This document shows positions 18,593 through 27,643 of a stretch of DNA of 64,000 nucleotides, piece by piece. Source of the DNA: Marinobacter szutsaonensis (GTDB taxonomy: Bacteria; Pseudomonadota; Gammaproteobacteria; Pseudomonadales; Oleiphilaceae); the NCBI RefSeq assembly GCF_039523335.1, contig NZ_BAAAFC010000001.1, positions 1,488,001-1,552,000 on the forward strand, read 5' to 3'. Under the pieces are notes generated by a model that had not been told where the DNA came from, ran no database searches, and worked only from the letters and a program-made list of their open reading frames with translations. The position numbers and the translations under genes are program-made. Each line of letters begins with the position of its first letter. Position 1 is the stretch's first letter.

Positions 18593-19057
18593 ATGACCGC
18601 CACCAAAGAAGACTTCCTGAACAACCCCCTCGGAACCAAGACCACCCTGGAAGATGTCCTGGACGCCTTCGAATTCCTGGATGATTGGGAAGAACGCTAC
18701 GCCTACATCATCGACCTGGGCAAGCAGCTGCCGTCATTCCCGGACGACGCCCGCACCGAGGAAAATTACGTGCACGGCTGCCAAAGCCAGGTATGGCTGA
18801 TCCACCACTACGATGAAGCCAGCGGCAAGCTGTACCTGTTGATCGATTCTGACGCCATGATCGTGCGCGGTCTCGCGGCGATCATCCTGGTGGCCCTGAA
18901 CGGCAAAAGCCCCCGTGAGCTGCTGACCACCGATATCGACGAACTGTTCGAACAACTGGACCTGTTCCGCCATATCTCCCCCACCCGTGGCAACGGGCTG
19001 CGGGCCATGGTGGGCAAAATCCGCGACCTGGCCGCAGCGGAGGCCGCCGAGTCCTGA
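18593..19057 (+). CDS. sufE: Cysteine desulfurase activator SufE
   Basis: A 154-residue SufE, which takes persulfide from SufS and passes it to SufB. The sulfur-accepting residue is Cys63 in YVHGCQSQVWL. The LAAIILVALNGKSP helix and the C-terminal SPTRGNGLRAMVGKIR are family-typical. It is the last suf gene here, 214 bp after sufT, so it may also have its own promoter. Confidence 0.94.
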   Translation: MTATKEDFLNNPLGTKTTLEDVLDAFEFLDDWEERYAYIIDLGKQLPSFPDDARTEENYVHGCQSQVWLIHHYDEASGKLYLLIDSDAMIVRGLAAIILVALNGKSPRELLTTDIDELFEQLDLFRHISPTRGNGLRAMVGKIRDLAAAEAAES

Positions 19058-19094
19058 TTGGGGAACCGGGAGTCTGGTGAGCGCTTTCCCCTCC

Positions 19095-19166
19095 GGGGTC
19101 TGATGAAAGCCTTCATCTGACCCCAATTTCGCCTCAGGGGTCTGAAGAAAACCTTCTTCTGACCCC
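19095..19166. repeat. GGGGTC/GACCCC hairpin elements, cluster C (2 copies)
   Basis: Copies at 19095-19124 (GATGAA class) and 19137-19166 (GAAGAA class), both forward and only 12 bp apart, in the gap between sufE and the traF-like gene. Confidence 0.9.
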
Positions 19167-19312
19167 AGAGCCAACCGCCCCCATTTTCACACTCCCAAAC
19201 TTACACTTCTAAAACAATCTGTTACCACTTCTGTCATGTTCCCGAAAGGCGCCTGCTCTAACCTGTCCGCTCTATAATTTTTGCCCTTTTACAACCCAAG
19301 ACAGGTATCCGA

Positions 19313-20635
19313 ATGAGCAGTAACCGTCTGACCAGACTCTCCGTGGCCATCGGCCTTTCCATCGCCACCAGCACCGCCCTTGCCAGCCCCCAGCAGTTCA
19401 TGTCAGCCCGCTCCTTTGGTATGGCCGGCACCGGCGTGGCCACCGCGCACCCGGCCGATGCGGCCATGACGAACCCGGCGATGATGGCAGCGGATCACCA
19501 CGACTGGTCTGACGATTTCGGGCTGATGCTGCCGTCGATCAACGCCCGTGCCGCCGATGAGGAAAAGACCGTAGACCAGATTGACGATATCCAGGATGTG
19601 ATCGAGGAGTTCGACCGCCTGGTTACCGAATTCGAAAACACCTCCAACCGCCAGAATGCCGAGAACCTGGCCGCCAGCGCCGCGGACCTCCGGGACCGTC
19701 TGGTTGCCTTTGACGAGGACACCGTTCGGGTCAACGCCGGTCTCGGACTTGGCCTGGCCGTACCCGGACAGAGCCTTTCAGTGGGCGTCTTCACCAACGC
19801 CAACCTGACTGCCACTGTGCGCGGCGAGCTGTCCGAAAGCGACCGTAGCCTGCTGGACAACATCGTAACCGCGGCAGAATCCGGCTCGCCCTCCAACGTA
19901 CAGGCCATCATCGACGGTGCCGCGGTCGATGACCAGGGGGATATCCGCTTTGACTCCCGGGGCCGGATCCTCGCCTCTGCCGTCGGTGAAGTCGGTATTG
20001 CCTTTGCCCGCGCCTTCGAGCTTCAAAGCGGTGATCGCTTCCAGCTGGGTATCTCTCCCAAGTATGTGGAGCTGAGAACCTTCCAGTACACCGAGACCGT
20101 CTCCGGATTTGAGGACGATGAATTCGACGGCGACCAGTACGAGACCGACAAGAGCGGCTTCAACGTGGATCTCGGCGCCGCCTATGCCTTTGGAGATGAG
20201 CACCAGTGGAACGCAGGCCTGGCCATTAAGAACCTGATCCCCATGGAGCTGGATTCCGCAGCCAGCCGGCCGGAGCTGGGTGAACAGGTTCGCACCCTGG
20301 AACTCAATCCCATGGTCACCGCCGGTATTGCCCACAAGAGCGAGCACCATGTGGTCACTGCCGAGCTGGATCTCACCAAGAAGGAAGCCTTCGGCTTTGA
20401 AGATGACACCCAGTGGCTCGCCCTGGGCGCCGAATTTGATGCCTGGCGCTATGCCCAGCTGCGCGTCGGCGTGCGCCACAACCTGGCCAGCAACGACAAC
20501 AACGACGGCATCGAAGAAGACACCCAGTTCACCGCCGGCCTCGGCCTGAACATTCTGGGGGCGCGCCTGGACCTGGGGGCGCTGTACAGCGACGCGGATG
20601 TGGGTGCGGCCATCGAGATTGGCAGCGCGTTCTGA
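19313..20635 (+). CDS. TraF_2-type (PF13729) outer-membrane beta-barrel protein
   Basis: A 440-residue secreted protein with a signal peptide (about residues 1-24, cleaved after ALAS). The start SFGMAGTGVATAHPADAAMTNPA resembles FadL/TraF_2 beta-barrel N-termini. Alternating amphipathic strands fill the C-terminal half and it ends in aromatic Phe (AIEIGSAF), the usual outer-membrane barrel signal. The family is annotated as 'conjugal transfer TraF', but no conjugation genes occur here, so that role is unlikely. A TATAAT at 19273-19278 lies 35 bp before the ATG without a clear -35. Confidence 0.65.
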   Translation: MSSNRLTRLSVAIGLSIATSTALASPQQFMSARSFGMAGTGVATAHPADAAMTNPAMMAADHHDWSDDFGLMLPSINARAADEEKTVDQIDDIQDVIEEFDRLVTEFENTSNRQNAENLAASAADLRDRLVAFDEDTVRVNAGLGLGLAVPGQSLSVGVFTNANLTATVRGELSESDRSLLDNIVTAAESGSPSNVQAIIDGAAVDDQGDIRFDSRGRILASAVGEVGIAFARAFELQSGDRFQLGISPKYVELRTFQYTETVSGFEDDEFDGDQYETDKSGFNVDLGAAYAFGDEHQWNAGLAIKNLIPMELDSAASRPELGEQVRTLELNPMVTAGIAHKSEHHVVTAELDLTKKEAFGFEDDTQWLALGAEFDAWRYAQLRVGVRHNLASNDNNDGIEEDTQFTAGLGLNILGARLDLGALYSDADVGAAIEIGSAF

Positions 20636-20650
20636 GCTGGTATTGAACAT

Positions 20651-20886
20651 GGGGTCAGTGCACATGGGGTCTGATGAAAGCTTTCATCTGACCCCGTCTT
20701 GAACGCTAACCTCGGAGCCCGATCTAACCTGGGGTCAGAAGAAGGCTTTCTTCAGACCCCTGGGATGCACGCCAACATCCGGGCCTGGTCTAACTTGGGG
20801 TCAGAAGAAGGTTTTCTTCAGACCCCTGAGCCAGCCGCCACCCCCTGAGTCGGACCGGGGTCTGATGAACGCCTTCATCTGACCCC
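20651..20886. repeat. GGGGTC/GACCCC hairpin elements, cluster D (4 copies plus a fragment)
   Basis: Copies at 20666-20695 (GATGAA class, forward), 20731-20760 and 20797-20826 (GAAGAA class, both inverted) and 20857-20886 (GATGAA class, forward), plus a half-element at 20651. Direction runs F-R-R-F with gaps of 30-36 bp. They occupy most of the 340-bp gap between the TraF-like gene and cca. I see nothing else there except the stretch just before cca. Confidence 0.92.
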
Positions 20887-20975
20887 TTTTCCACTCCTGT
20901 CTCCTCCCCATTTGCTAACCTCCCGCCCACGCCCGATAATCCCCCAACACCCGAACCAAAACCAAAGGGCTTTCC

Positions 20976-22100
20976 ATGCAAACCTACCTGGTCGGCGGCG
21001 CCGTCCGTGACGAACTGCTGGGCATTGACGTCAAGGATCGTGACTGGGTGGTGGTTGGCGCCACCCCGGACGAAATGCTGGCCAAGGGCTTCAAGCAGGT
21101 GGGCGCGGACTTTCCGGTGTTTCTGCACCCGAAAACCCGGGAGGAATATGCCCTGGCCCGCACCGAGCGCAAGCAGGGCCGGGGCTACCATGGCTTCAGC
21201 GTCTACAGCGCCCCCGACGTCACCCTGGAGGAGGATCTCAAGCGCCGGGATCTGACCATCAATGCCATGGCGAGGGACGAGCAGGGCGAGCTGGTCGACC
21301 CCTTCCACGGGCTTGAGGACCTGCATGCCCGGCAGCTGCGCCACGTTTCCCCGGCCTTTGCCGAGGACCCCCTGCGCATTCTCCGCACTGCCCGGTTTGC
21401 CGCCCGCTTCCAGCCCATGGGGTTCGAGGTACATCCGGACACCATGGCACTGATGCGCCAGATGGTCGCCGAGGGCGAGGTGGATCACCTGGTACCGGAG
21501 CGGGTCTGGCAGGAAGTCCGGCGGGCCCTGCATGAACAGGAGCCGGGCACCTTTTTCGAGGTGCTCCGGGACTCCGGTGCGCTGCCTGTATTGATCCCGG
21601 AACTGGCAGACAATGATACCCTGGCCATGGCGCTGTCTGCGCTTCGCAACGTCGCGCAGCAGGACACCAGTACCGAACAACGCTTTGCTGCCGTGTTACT
21701 CCCCCTCTCTGCGGAGCAGGCCGTAATCCGCTCAGAAGCCATGAAGTCCCCCAACGACTGCCGGGATCTGGCCAGGCTGACCTGCCATTTCAAAACCGCG
21801 CTGGCTGATTTATCCTCAAACCAGGATTCAATCGCTCCGGCGCTGCTCGAGCTGCTGGATTACGCCGATCTCTGGCGCCGAGAAGCGCGCTTCGAGGCAC
21901 TGCTGCAGGTGCTGGACTATGCCCTGTCCGACGACCACGGAGCCCGGGTAAAGGCCCTGCGGATCGCCGCCCGGGCAGCCGCCGGAATCAATCCCGGAGA
22001 ACTCCTGGCCCAGGGATTCAAGGGTAAGGCCCTGGGCGAGGCAATCCGGGCAGAGCGGCTCAAGCGTATAGAACAGGCATTGCCCGCATCTAACAGCTGA
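20976..22100 (+). CDS. cca: CCA tRNA nucleotidyltransferase
   Basis: A 374-residue class II nucleotidyltransferase that adds or repairs the tRNA 3' CCA end. The N-terminus shows LVGGAVRDELLG, the catalytic DRDWVVVG pair of aspartates, the RRDLTINAMA motif and the EDPLRILRTARFAARF nucleotide-selection helix. It is shorter than E. coli Cca (412 residues) and I do not see an intact HD phosphohydrolase motif in the C-terminal part. It is followed 8 bp later by the pteridine reductase. Confidence 0.92.
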   Translation: MQTYLVGGAVRDELLGIDVKDRDWVVVGATPDEMLAKGFKQVGADFPVFLHPKTREEYALARTERKQGRGYHGFSVYSAPDVTLEEDLKRRDLTINAMARDEQGELVDPFHGLEDLHARQLRHVSPAFAEDPLRILRTARFAARFQPMGFEVHPDTMALMRQMVAEGEVDHLVPERVWQEVRRALHEQEPGTFFEVLRDSGALPVLIPELADNDTLAMALSALRNVAQQDTSTEQRFAAVLLPLSAEQAVIRSEAMKSPNDCRDLARLTCHFKTALADLSSNQDSIAPALLELLDYADLWRREARFEALLQVLDYALSDDHGARVKALRIAARAAAGINPGELLAQGFKGKALGEAIRAERLKRIEQALPASNS

Positions 22101-22108
22101 GGACAGAC

Positions 22109-22855
22109 ATGACTGACAATGCGCCCGTTGCACTGGTTACCGGTTCCGCCCATCGCCTGGGGGCCCGCACCGCCGAGATGCTGCACGACCGCGGCTGGAA
22201 CCTGGTGGTCCATTACCGTACCCGGCAGACCCAGGCCACGGCGCTGACCGAGAAACTCAACGAGGCACGCCCCGGCTCCGCCATCTGCCTGCAGGCCGAC
22301 CTGACCCGGATGGACGATGTCCACCGTCTCGGCAAGGAGGCACTCGCCCACTGGGGCCGACTGGATGGCCTGGTCAACAACGCGTCGGTGTTCTACCCCA
22401 CCCCCAATGGCGAGGCCATGTACGACGACTGGGACCGGATCATGAACACCAACCTCCGCGCCCCCTTCTTCCTGCTCCAGACCTGCCTGACTGCACTGAA
22501 GAATTCTCACGGTAGTGTCGTCAACCTGATCGACATCTATAGCGAAAAGCCCCTGAGCAACCACCCGCTGTACTGTGCCAGCAAGGCTGGACTGGCCGCT
22601 CTTACCCGCTCCTGGGCCAAAGATCTGGCACCCAACGTCCGGGTCAACGGGGTATCGCCGGGAGCGATTCTGTGGCCGGAGAACGACGGCGCGATTGATC
22701 GGAGTTACCAGAAGGCCATCGTCGAGAAGACTCCACTGGCCACCACCGGCAATCCTGACGACATCGCCAGCATGGTGATTTTCCTGATGTGTGACGCCCC
22801 CTTCGTCACCGGCCAGATTATCTCCGTGGATGGCGGCCGCAGCCTGAACATGTGA
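22109..22855 (+). CDS. Pteridine reductase (SDR family, FolM-like)
   Basis: A 248-residue short-chain dehydrogenase/reductase. The nucleotide motif is TGSAHRLG instead of the standard TGxxxGxG; the arginine variant is typical of pteridine reductases that reduce dihydrobiopterin or dihydrofolate with NADPH. The NNAS motif, the Y-x3-K catalytic pair (YCASKAG) and a C-terminal VTGQIISVDGGRSL block are present. It is probably co-transcribed with cca. A hairpin (22858-22866 / 22876-22884) follows but lacks a T-tract. Confidence 0.85.
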   Translation: MTDNAPVALVTGSAHRLGARTAEMLHDRGWNLVVHYRTRQTQATALTEKLNEARPGSAICLQADLTRMDDVHRLGKEALAHWGRLDGLVNNASVFYPTPNGEAMYDDWDRIMNTNLRAPFFLLQTCLTALKNSHGSVVNLIDIYSEKPLSNHPLYCASKAGLAALTRSWAKDLAPNVRVNGVSPGAILWPENDGAIDRSYQKAIVEKTPLATTGNPDDIASMVIFLMCDAPFVTGQIISVDGGRSLNM

Positions 22856-22983
22856 GCCCGACCAAAGCCTGCTGTTTTGGTCGGACTTTGGCCGCCTGAC
22901 CCTTTCCGGATACAATGCCGGCAGTTATCCATCCCCGAGCACGGTGGACAACAGCCCGTGCCAGCAAATACCGGAGAGATTCC

Positions 22984-24162
22984 ATGCGTGATGTCGTCAT
23001 TGTTGCCGCCAAACGGACTGCCGTCGGAAGTTTCGGCGGTGGCCTGTCCAGCCTGAGCGCTGACCAGCTCGGTTCTGCTGTACTCAAGGCCCTGCTCGAA
23101 GAAACCGGTGTCGCCGGAGACCAGGTCAATGAAGTGGTACTTGGCCAGGTACTGACCGCTGGCTGCGGCCAGAATCCGGCCCGCCAGGCCGCAATCCATG
23201 CCGGCATTCCGGCCTCGGTACCAGCCATGACCATCAACAAGGTCTGCGGGTCTGGCCTCAAGGCCGTGCACATGGCCGTCCAGGCCATCCGCTGCGGCGA
23301 TGCCGAACTGATGATTGCCGGCGGCCAGGAAAGCATGAGCCAGGCACCCCACGTGCTGCCCAACAGCCGGAACGGCCAGCGCATGGGCGACTGGACCATG
23401 ATCGACACTATGATCAAAGACGGCCTGTGGGACGCATTCAACGATTACCACATGGGCATCACCGCAGAGAATATCGTCGAGAAATACGGCATCAGCCGCG
23501 AGGAGCAGGACGCCTTTTCCGCAGCCTCCCAACAGAAGGCCGTGGCCGCACAGAAGGCCGGCTACTTCGACGGCCAGATCGTGCCGATCACCATCCCCCA
23601 GCGCAAGGGTGACCCACTGGTGGTGGACAAGGACGAAGGCCCCCGGGATGGCGTGACCGCCGAGGGCCTGGCCAAGCTCCGCCCGGCCTTCAAAAAGGAT
23701 GGCACCGTCAGCGCCGGCAACGCCTCCTCCCTGAACGACGGCGCCGCGGCGGTCATGGTGTGCAGCGCCGAGAAAGCGAAAGAACTGGGCCTGACCCCGA
23801 TTGCCACCATCAAGGCCCACGCCAATGCCGGCGTGGACCCGACCATCATGGGCACCGGCCCGATTCCCGCCAGCCAGCGCTGCCTGAAACTGGCCGGCTG
23901 GAGCGTGGATGACCTGGACCTGGTCGAGGCCAACGAGGCCTTCGCCGCCCAGGCCATCTCCGTCAACCGGGACCTGGGCTGGGATACCGACAAGGTAAAC
24001 GTGAATGGCGGCGCCATTGCCATCGGTCACCCCATCGGTGCCTCCGGCTGCCGCATCCTGGTTTCCCTGCTGCATGAAATGGTTCGCCGTGATGTCCACA
24101 AGGGCCTCGCCACCCTGTGTATCGGCGGCGGCATGGGCGTGGCCCTCGCAGTGGAACGCTGA
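22984..24162 (+). CDS. Acetyl-CoA C-acetyltransferase (thiolase)
   Basis: A 392-residue biosynthetic-type thiolase condensing or cleaving acetoacetyl-CoA. Catalytic Cys88 is in [12 protein letters not shown], the histidine in [16 protein letters not shown], and the second cysteine in [13 protein letters not shown]. Length and motifs fit AtoB/PhaA; which pathway it serves cannot be told from the neighbours. The ATG at 22984 follows GGAGA; an in-frame extension to 22915 lacks a ribosome-binding site. It sits 5 bp before trmL. Confidence 0.92.
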   Translation: MRDVVIVAAKRTAVGSFGGGLSSLSADQLGSAVLKALLEETGVAGDQVNEVVLGQVLTAGCGQNPARQAAIHAGIPASVPAMTINKVCGSGLKAVHMAVQAIRCGDAELMIAGGQESMSQAPHVLPNSRNGQRMGDWTMIDTMIKDGLWDAFNDYHMGITAENIVEKYGISREEQDAFSAASQQKAVAAQKAGYFDGQIVPITIPQRKGDPLVVDKDEGPRDGVTAEGLAKLRPAFKKDGTVSAGNASSLNDGAAAVMVCSAEKAKELGLTPIATIKAHANAGVDPTIMGTGPIPASQRCLKLAGWSVDDLDLVEANEAFAAQAISVNRDLGWDTDKVNVNGGAIAIGHPIGASGCRILVSLLHEMVRRDVHKGLATLCIGGGMGVALAVER

Positions 24163-24167
24163 AGCCA

Positions 24168-24632
24168 ATGCTCCATGTGGTGCTGTATGAGCCGGAGATC
24201 CCGCCCAACACCGGCAACATCATCCGGCTCTGCGCCAACACCGGCTGCCAGCTGCATCTGATTGAACCCCTGGGGTTCACCCTGGAAGACAAACAGATGC
24301 GGCGGGCCGGGCTGGATTACAGCGAGTACGCCACCGTAAAGGTGCATGCCAGTTACCAGGCATTTCTGGAAACCGAAAAACCCTCACGACTGTTCGGACT
24401 GACCACCAAGGGCAGCCGGTTCTATCACGAAGTGAGCTACCAGGATGGTGACTACCTGATGTTCGGCCCGGAAACCCGGGGCCTGCCTGAGGAGGTGAGG
24501 GAAAGCCTGCCGGAAACCCACCGCATCAGGGTGCCCATGCGGTCGGAGAGCCGGAGCCTGAATCTGTCGAATACGGCGGCGCTGGTGGTGTATGAGGCCT
24601 GGCGGCAGCTGGGGTTTAGCGGTGGGGTCTGA
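24168..24632 (+). CDS. trmL: tRNA (cytidine(34)-2'-O)-methyltransferase TrmL
   Basis: A 154-residue SPOUT methyltransferase modifying the wobble base of tRNA-Leu isoacceptors. The N-terminal [19 protein letters not shown] and the knot motifs [11 protein letters not shown] and [20 protein letters not shown] are all present. The gene ends SGGV-stop, and that GGGGTCTGA is the start of a decayed copy of the hairpin element (24624-24635). The element therefore supplies the stop codon and last residues. Confidence 0.93.
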   Translation: MLHVVLYEPEIPPNTGNIIRLCANTGCQLHLIEPLGFTLEDKQMRRAGLDYSEYATVKVHASYQAFLETEKPSRLFGLTTKGSRFYHEVSYQDGDYLMFGPETRGLPEEVRESLPETHRIRVPMRSESRSLNLSNTAALVVYEAWRQLGFSGGV

Positions 24633-24796
24633 TAAGAATGAGGAAGGGGTCAGATGAACAAGTTCATCAGACCCCGGGGGTCGGCGCTGGCTCCTGACTC
24701 AGGAGTCTGAGATAACTCAGGGGTCTGATGAAAACCTTCTTCTGACCCCATCTTGACCTTGCCTCAGGGGTCTGATGAAAACGTTCATCTGACCCC
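24624..24796. repeat. GGGGTC/GACCCC hairpin elements, cluster E (3 copies plus a fragment)
   Basis: A fragment at 24624-24635 overlaps the trmL stop. Full copies are at 24646-24675 (GATGAA class, inverted), 24720-24749 (hybrid: GATGAA left arm, TTCTTC right arm) and 24767-24796 (GATGAA class, forward). They fill the convergent trmL/secB gap, where no T-tract terminator is seen. Confidence 0.9.
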
Positions 24797-24813
24797 ATCT
24801 TCAACAATCCCAC

Positions 24814-25314
24814 TTAGTGAGCCTGCTGCTCTCCAGCCCCTTCGCCAGCACCCTCTTCCTGCTTCCGCTTCAGCGCCTGGGCATAAATGGCGTCGAAGTT
24901 GACCGGTGCCAGCATCAGTGCCGGGAAAGAACCCTTGGCAACCACGTTATCGATGGACTCGCGGGCATACGGGAACAGGATGGTCGGGCAATAGGCTCCG
25001 AGCATCTGGCCCAGTTGAGCACCTTCGATGCCCTGCACCAGGAACACACCCGCCTGCTGGATTTCCACGATGTAGGCGACTTTCTCACCGATCTTGGTGG
25101 TGACGGTCAGGGACAGGACCACTTCGTACTGGTTGTCGCTCACCTTGTTATGGGACGTGTTCAGGTCCAGGTTCACCTGGGGCTTCCACTGTTCCTGGAA
25201 GACCAGCGGCGCGTTCGGTGACTCGAACGAGAGATCCTTCACATAGATGCGCTGAAGGGCAAACTGGGGTTGGTTCTGGTTTTCATTGCCTGCGGCTTGC
25301 TGATTCTCAGCCAT
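24814..25314 (-). CDS. secB: Protein-export chaperone SecB
   Basis: A 166-residue SecB, the tetrameric cytoplasmic chaperone that keeps preproteins unfolded and delivers them to SecA. Family blocks include IYVKDLSFESPNAP, the WKPQVNLDLNT strand and the C-terminal CPTILFPYARESIDNVV. An acidic, glutamine-rich N-terminus and a Glu/Gly-rich C-terminal tail flank the core. It converges on trmL across palindromic elements. Confidence 0.95.
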   Translation of the reverse strand: MAENQQAAGNENQNQPQFALQRIYVKDLSFESPNAPLVFQEQWKPQVNLDLNTSHNKVSDNQYEVVLSLTVTTKIGEKVAYIVEIQQAGVFLVQGIEGAQLGQMLGAYCPTILFPYARESIDNVVAKGSFPALMLAPVNFDAIYAQALKRKQEEGAGEGAGEQQAH

Positions 25315-25373
25315 GTTCGGTCCTTTGTGCTCTTGGCGGGCGTTGGGCCCGGTTATTGTCTTGTTTCGAAAAT

Positions 25374-25447
25374 GGGGTCAGATGAACGTTTTCATCAGAC
25401 CCCTGAAGTCTGGAAATGGGGTCTGAAGAAAGCTTTCTTCTGACCCC
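25374..25447. repeat. GGGGTC/GACCCC hairpin elements, cluster F (2 copies)
   Basis: Copies at 25374-25403 (GATGAA class, inverted) and 25418-25447 (GAAGAA class, forward), 14 bp apart in opposite orientation. They lie between secB and yibN, the slot where a glutaredoxin gene (grxC) often lies in relatives. Confidence 0.9.
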
Positions 25448-25524
25448 TTCTTTATTCCATGCCGGCTCCGGCGAAGGTCAAACAGTGCGGCAGATCGGGC
25501 CCGAGATCAAGGCCCATCTCGGCG

Positions 25525-25941
25525 TTACTTTTTCACCAGCGGCAGGTTGCTGGCCTTCCAGTCGCTGATACCGCCGTTGAGGCGCACGACGTTGCTGAAG
25601 CCCTCGGCGTTGAGCTGCTTGACCGCCATGGCCGAATGCTGGCCCATCTTGTCGGCAACGATGATCTGCTTGTCCTTGAACTTGTTCAGTTCCGAAGCAC
25701 GGCTCTTGAGGCTGTTCAGGGGAATGTTGACGGAACCGGTGATGCGGCCTTCGCCGAATTCCTTGCGGTCACGGATATCCACCACCACGGCCTCGTCCTT
25801 GTTGATCAGGTTGACCGCCGCCTGGGCGGATACCTTGGCACCACCGCGGCGGGCCTCGAGGATCAGGATCGCCACCAGGAAGGCCACAAACAGCGACACC
25901 AGAATGTAGTGATTGACAACGAATTCGAACAAGCGGTCCAT
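25525..25941 (-). CDS. yibN: Membrane-anchored rhodanese-like protein YibN
   Basis: A 138-residue protein with one N-terminal membrane helix (about residues 10-29) and a rhodanese domain facing the cytoplasm (VVVDIRDRKEFGEGRITGSVNIP). The active-site loop reads VADKMGQHS: the position of the sulfur-carrying cysteine is Asp97, so sulfurtransferase activity is unlikely. The yibN-secB linkage and the divergent gpmI are standard in gammaproteobacteria. Confidence 0.88.
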   Translation of the reverse strand: MDRLFEFVVNHYILVSLFVAFLVAILILEARRGGAKVSAQAAVNLINKDEAVVVDIRDRKEFGEGRITGSVNIPLNSLKSRASELNKFKDKQIIVADKMGQHSAMAVKQLNAEGFSNVVRLNGGISDWKASNLPLVKK

Positions 25942-26083
25942 GAAAACACCCTGAAAATTTGTTTGGCGGGATTATACACACCCAGCCTGCTGCAAAGAAG
26001 GCGGGGAAATGGCTTGCGCGAATGAAAACGGTTACAATCTGACCTTCTCTTTTATCAAGTTTTCCAACCAACCGGATGATGTG

Positions 26084-27631
26084 ATGACCGCGACGCGCAA
26101 GCCGACTGCACTGATTATCCTGGACGGCTGGGGTTACCGTGACCCCGCCGAAGACAATGCCATCAGCAACGCCAACACCCCGTTCTGGGATCAGCTGTGG
26201 GCCAATCAGCCCAAGACACTGATCAACACCTCGGGCATGTTCGTGGGGCTGCCCAAGGGGCAGATGGGTAATTCCGAGGTCGGGCACATGAACCTCGGAG
26301 CCGGCCGCGTGGTCTACCAGAGCCTTACCCGGATCGACAAGGATCTGGAAGAAGGCACTTTCCAGAAGAACGACGTGCTGTGCGCCGCCATCGATAAGGC
26401 GGTGAGCAGTGGTCGCGCCGTGCACCTGATGGGTCTGATGTCTCCGGGCGGCGTGCACAGCCACGAGGACCACATCCTGGCGGCGGCCGAGCTGGCTGCC
26501 AACCGGGGTGCAAAGGAAGTCTATATCCACGCCTTCCTGGACGGCCGCGACATGCCGCCACAAAGCGCCAAGCCTTCTTTGGAAAAGGCCGCTGCCAAGC
26601 TCAAAGAGCTGGGTGTCGGCCGGGTAGCCACCATCGTCGGTCGCTATTTCGCCATGGACCGGGATAATCGCTGGGATCGTATCGAAGCGGCCTACAACGC
26701 CATGACCCTGGGCGAGGCCGAATACACCGCAAACGACCCGGTGACCGCCCTGGCGCAGGCCTACGACCGCGGCGAGAATGACGAGTTCGTCAAAGCCACC
26801 CACATCCAGGCTCCGGGCGAACCGGACGGCACCATCAACAATGGCGACACGGTTCTGTTCATGAACTTCCGCGCCGACCGCGCCCGGGAAATGACCCGCA
26901 CCTTCGTGGACAATGAGTTCGACGGTTTCGAGCGCCGCAAACACCCGGAGCTGGCCGATTTCGTGATGCTCACGGAGTATGCCGCAGACATCAAGACCTC
27001 CTGCGCCTACCCGCCCGAGCAACTCGCCAACGGCCTGGGCGAATACATGGCCAAGCAGGGCAAGACCCAACTGCGCATCGCCGAAACCGAAAAATACGCC
27101 CACGTAACTTTCTTCTTCAACGGTGGCGTTGAAACCCCGTTCGAGGGCGAGGACCGAATCCTGGTGCCCTCTCCGAAGGTAGCCACCTACGACCTGCAGC
27201 CGGAAATGAGCGCGCCGGAAGTCACCGACAAGCTGGTTGAAGCCATCAAGAGCGGCAAGTACGACCTGGTGGTGTGCAACTATGCCAACGGCGACATGGT
27301 CGGCCATACCGGCAAGCTCGATGCCGCCATCAAGGCTGCCGAGTGCCTGGACCGGTGCGTCAAGCGGGTCGTTGAAGCCCTCGACGAGGTCGGGGGCGAA
27401 GCCCTGATCACTGCCGACCACGGCAACTGCGAGCAGATGACAGATCCGAACTCCGGCCAGGTCCACACCGCTCACACCATCGGTCCGGTGCCGCTGGTCT
27501 ACACCGGCCACCGCAAGGTCCACTTCAAGGACGACGGCAGCCTCAGCGATGTGGCTCCGTCCTTGCTGACCCTGATGGGTCTGGAGAAGCCCGGGGAAAT
27601 GACCGGGCACAGCCTGGTCGAGCTGGACTGA
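26084..27631 (+). CDS. gpmI: 2,3-bisphosphoglycerate-independent phosphoglycerate mutase
   Basis: A 515-residue alkaline-phosphatase-superfamily mutase interconverting 3- and 2-phosphoglycerate with two Mn ions. The metal-binding [10 protein letters not shown] and the catalytic serine Ser64 in [16 protein letters not shown] are visible, along with DGRDMPP, the [10 protein letters not shown] block and the C-terminal ADHGNCEQM metal site. The start at 26084 gives the usual length; the open frame extends about 25 codons upstream without family similarity. Confidence 0.95.
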   Translation: MTATRKPTALIILDGWGYRDPAEDNAISNANTPFWDQLWANQPKTLINTSGMFVGLPKGQMGNSEVGHMNLGAGRVVYQSLTRIDKDLEEGTFQKNDVLCAAIDKAVSSGRAVHLMGLMSPGGVHSHEDHILAAAELAANRGAKEVYIHAFLDGRDMPPQSAKPSLEKAAAKLKELGVGRVATIVGRYFAMDRDNRWDRIEAAYNAMTLGEAEYTANDPVTALAQAYDRGENDEFVKATHIQAPGEPDGTINNGDTVLFMNFRADRAREMTRTFVDNEFDGFERRKHPELADFVMLTEYAADIKTSCAYPPEQLANGLGEYMAKQGKTQLRIAETEKYAHVTFFFNGGVETPFEGEDRILVPSPKVATYDLQPEMSAPEVTDKLVEAIKSGKYDLVVCNYANGDMVGHTGKLDAAIKAAECLDRCVKRVVEALDEVGGEALITADHGNCEQMTDPNSGQVHTAHTIGPVPLVYTGHRKVHFKDDGSLSDVAPSLLTLMGLEKPGEMTGHSLVELD

Positions 27632-27643
27632 TCCGGACCAGTC

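Noticed and set aside
19313..20635. Conjugation system suggested by the TraF family name
   Set aside because: No other transfer, relaxase or type IV secretion gene is nearby; the protein looks like a chromosomal outer-membrane barrel.
17708..20886. Dense repeats as a CRISPR array
   Set aside because: The units are themselves palindromes of 30 bp, spacing varies from 12 to over 500 bp, orientation flips, genes lie between them and no cas gene is present.
22858..22884. Hairpin CCGACCAAA/TTTGGTCGG after the pteridine reductase as an intrinsic terminator
   Set aside because: The stem is good but no T-tract follows, so it is mentioned with the gene and not listed as a terminator.
25450..25524. 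A 21-codon leftward frame between yibN and secB as a remnant of grxC
   Set aside because: The peptide (MGLDLGPDLPHCLTFAGAGME) shows no glutaredoxin motif and the frame is too short to judge.
25769..27610. A 613-codon leftward frame opposite gpmI
   Set aside because: Antisense to gpmI throughout, with no domain and no ribosome-binding site.
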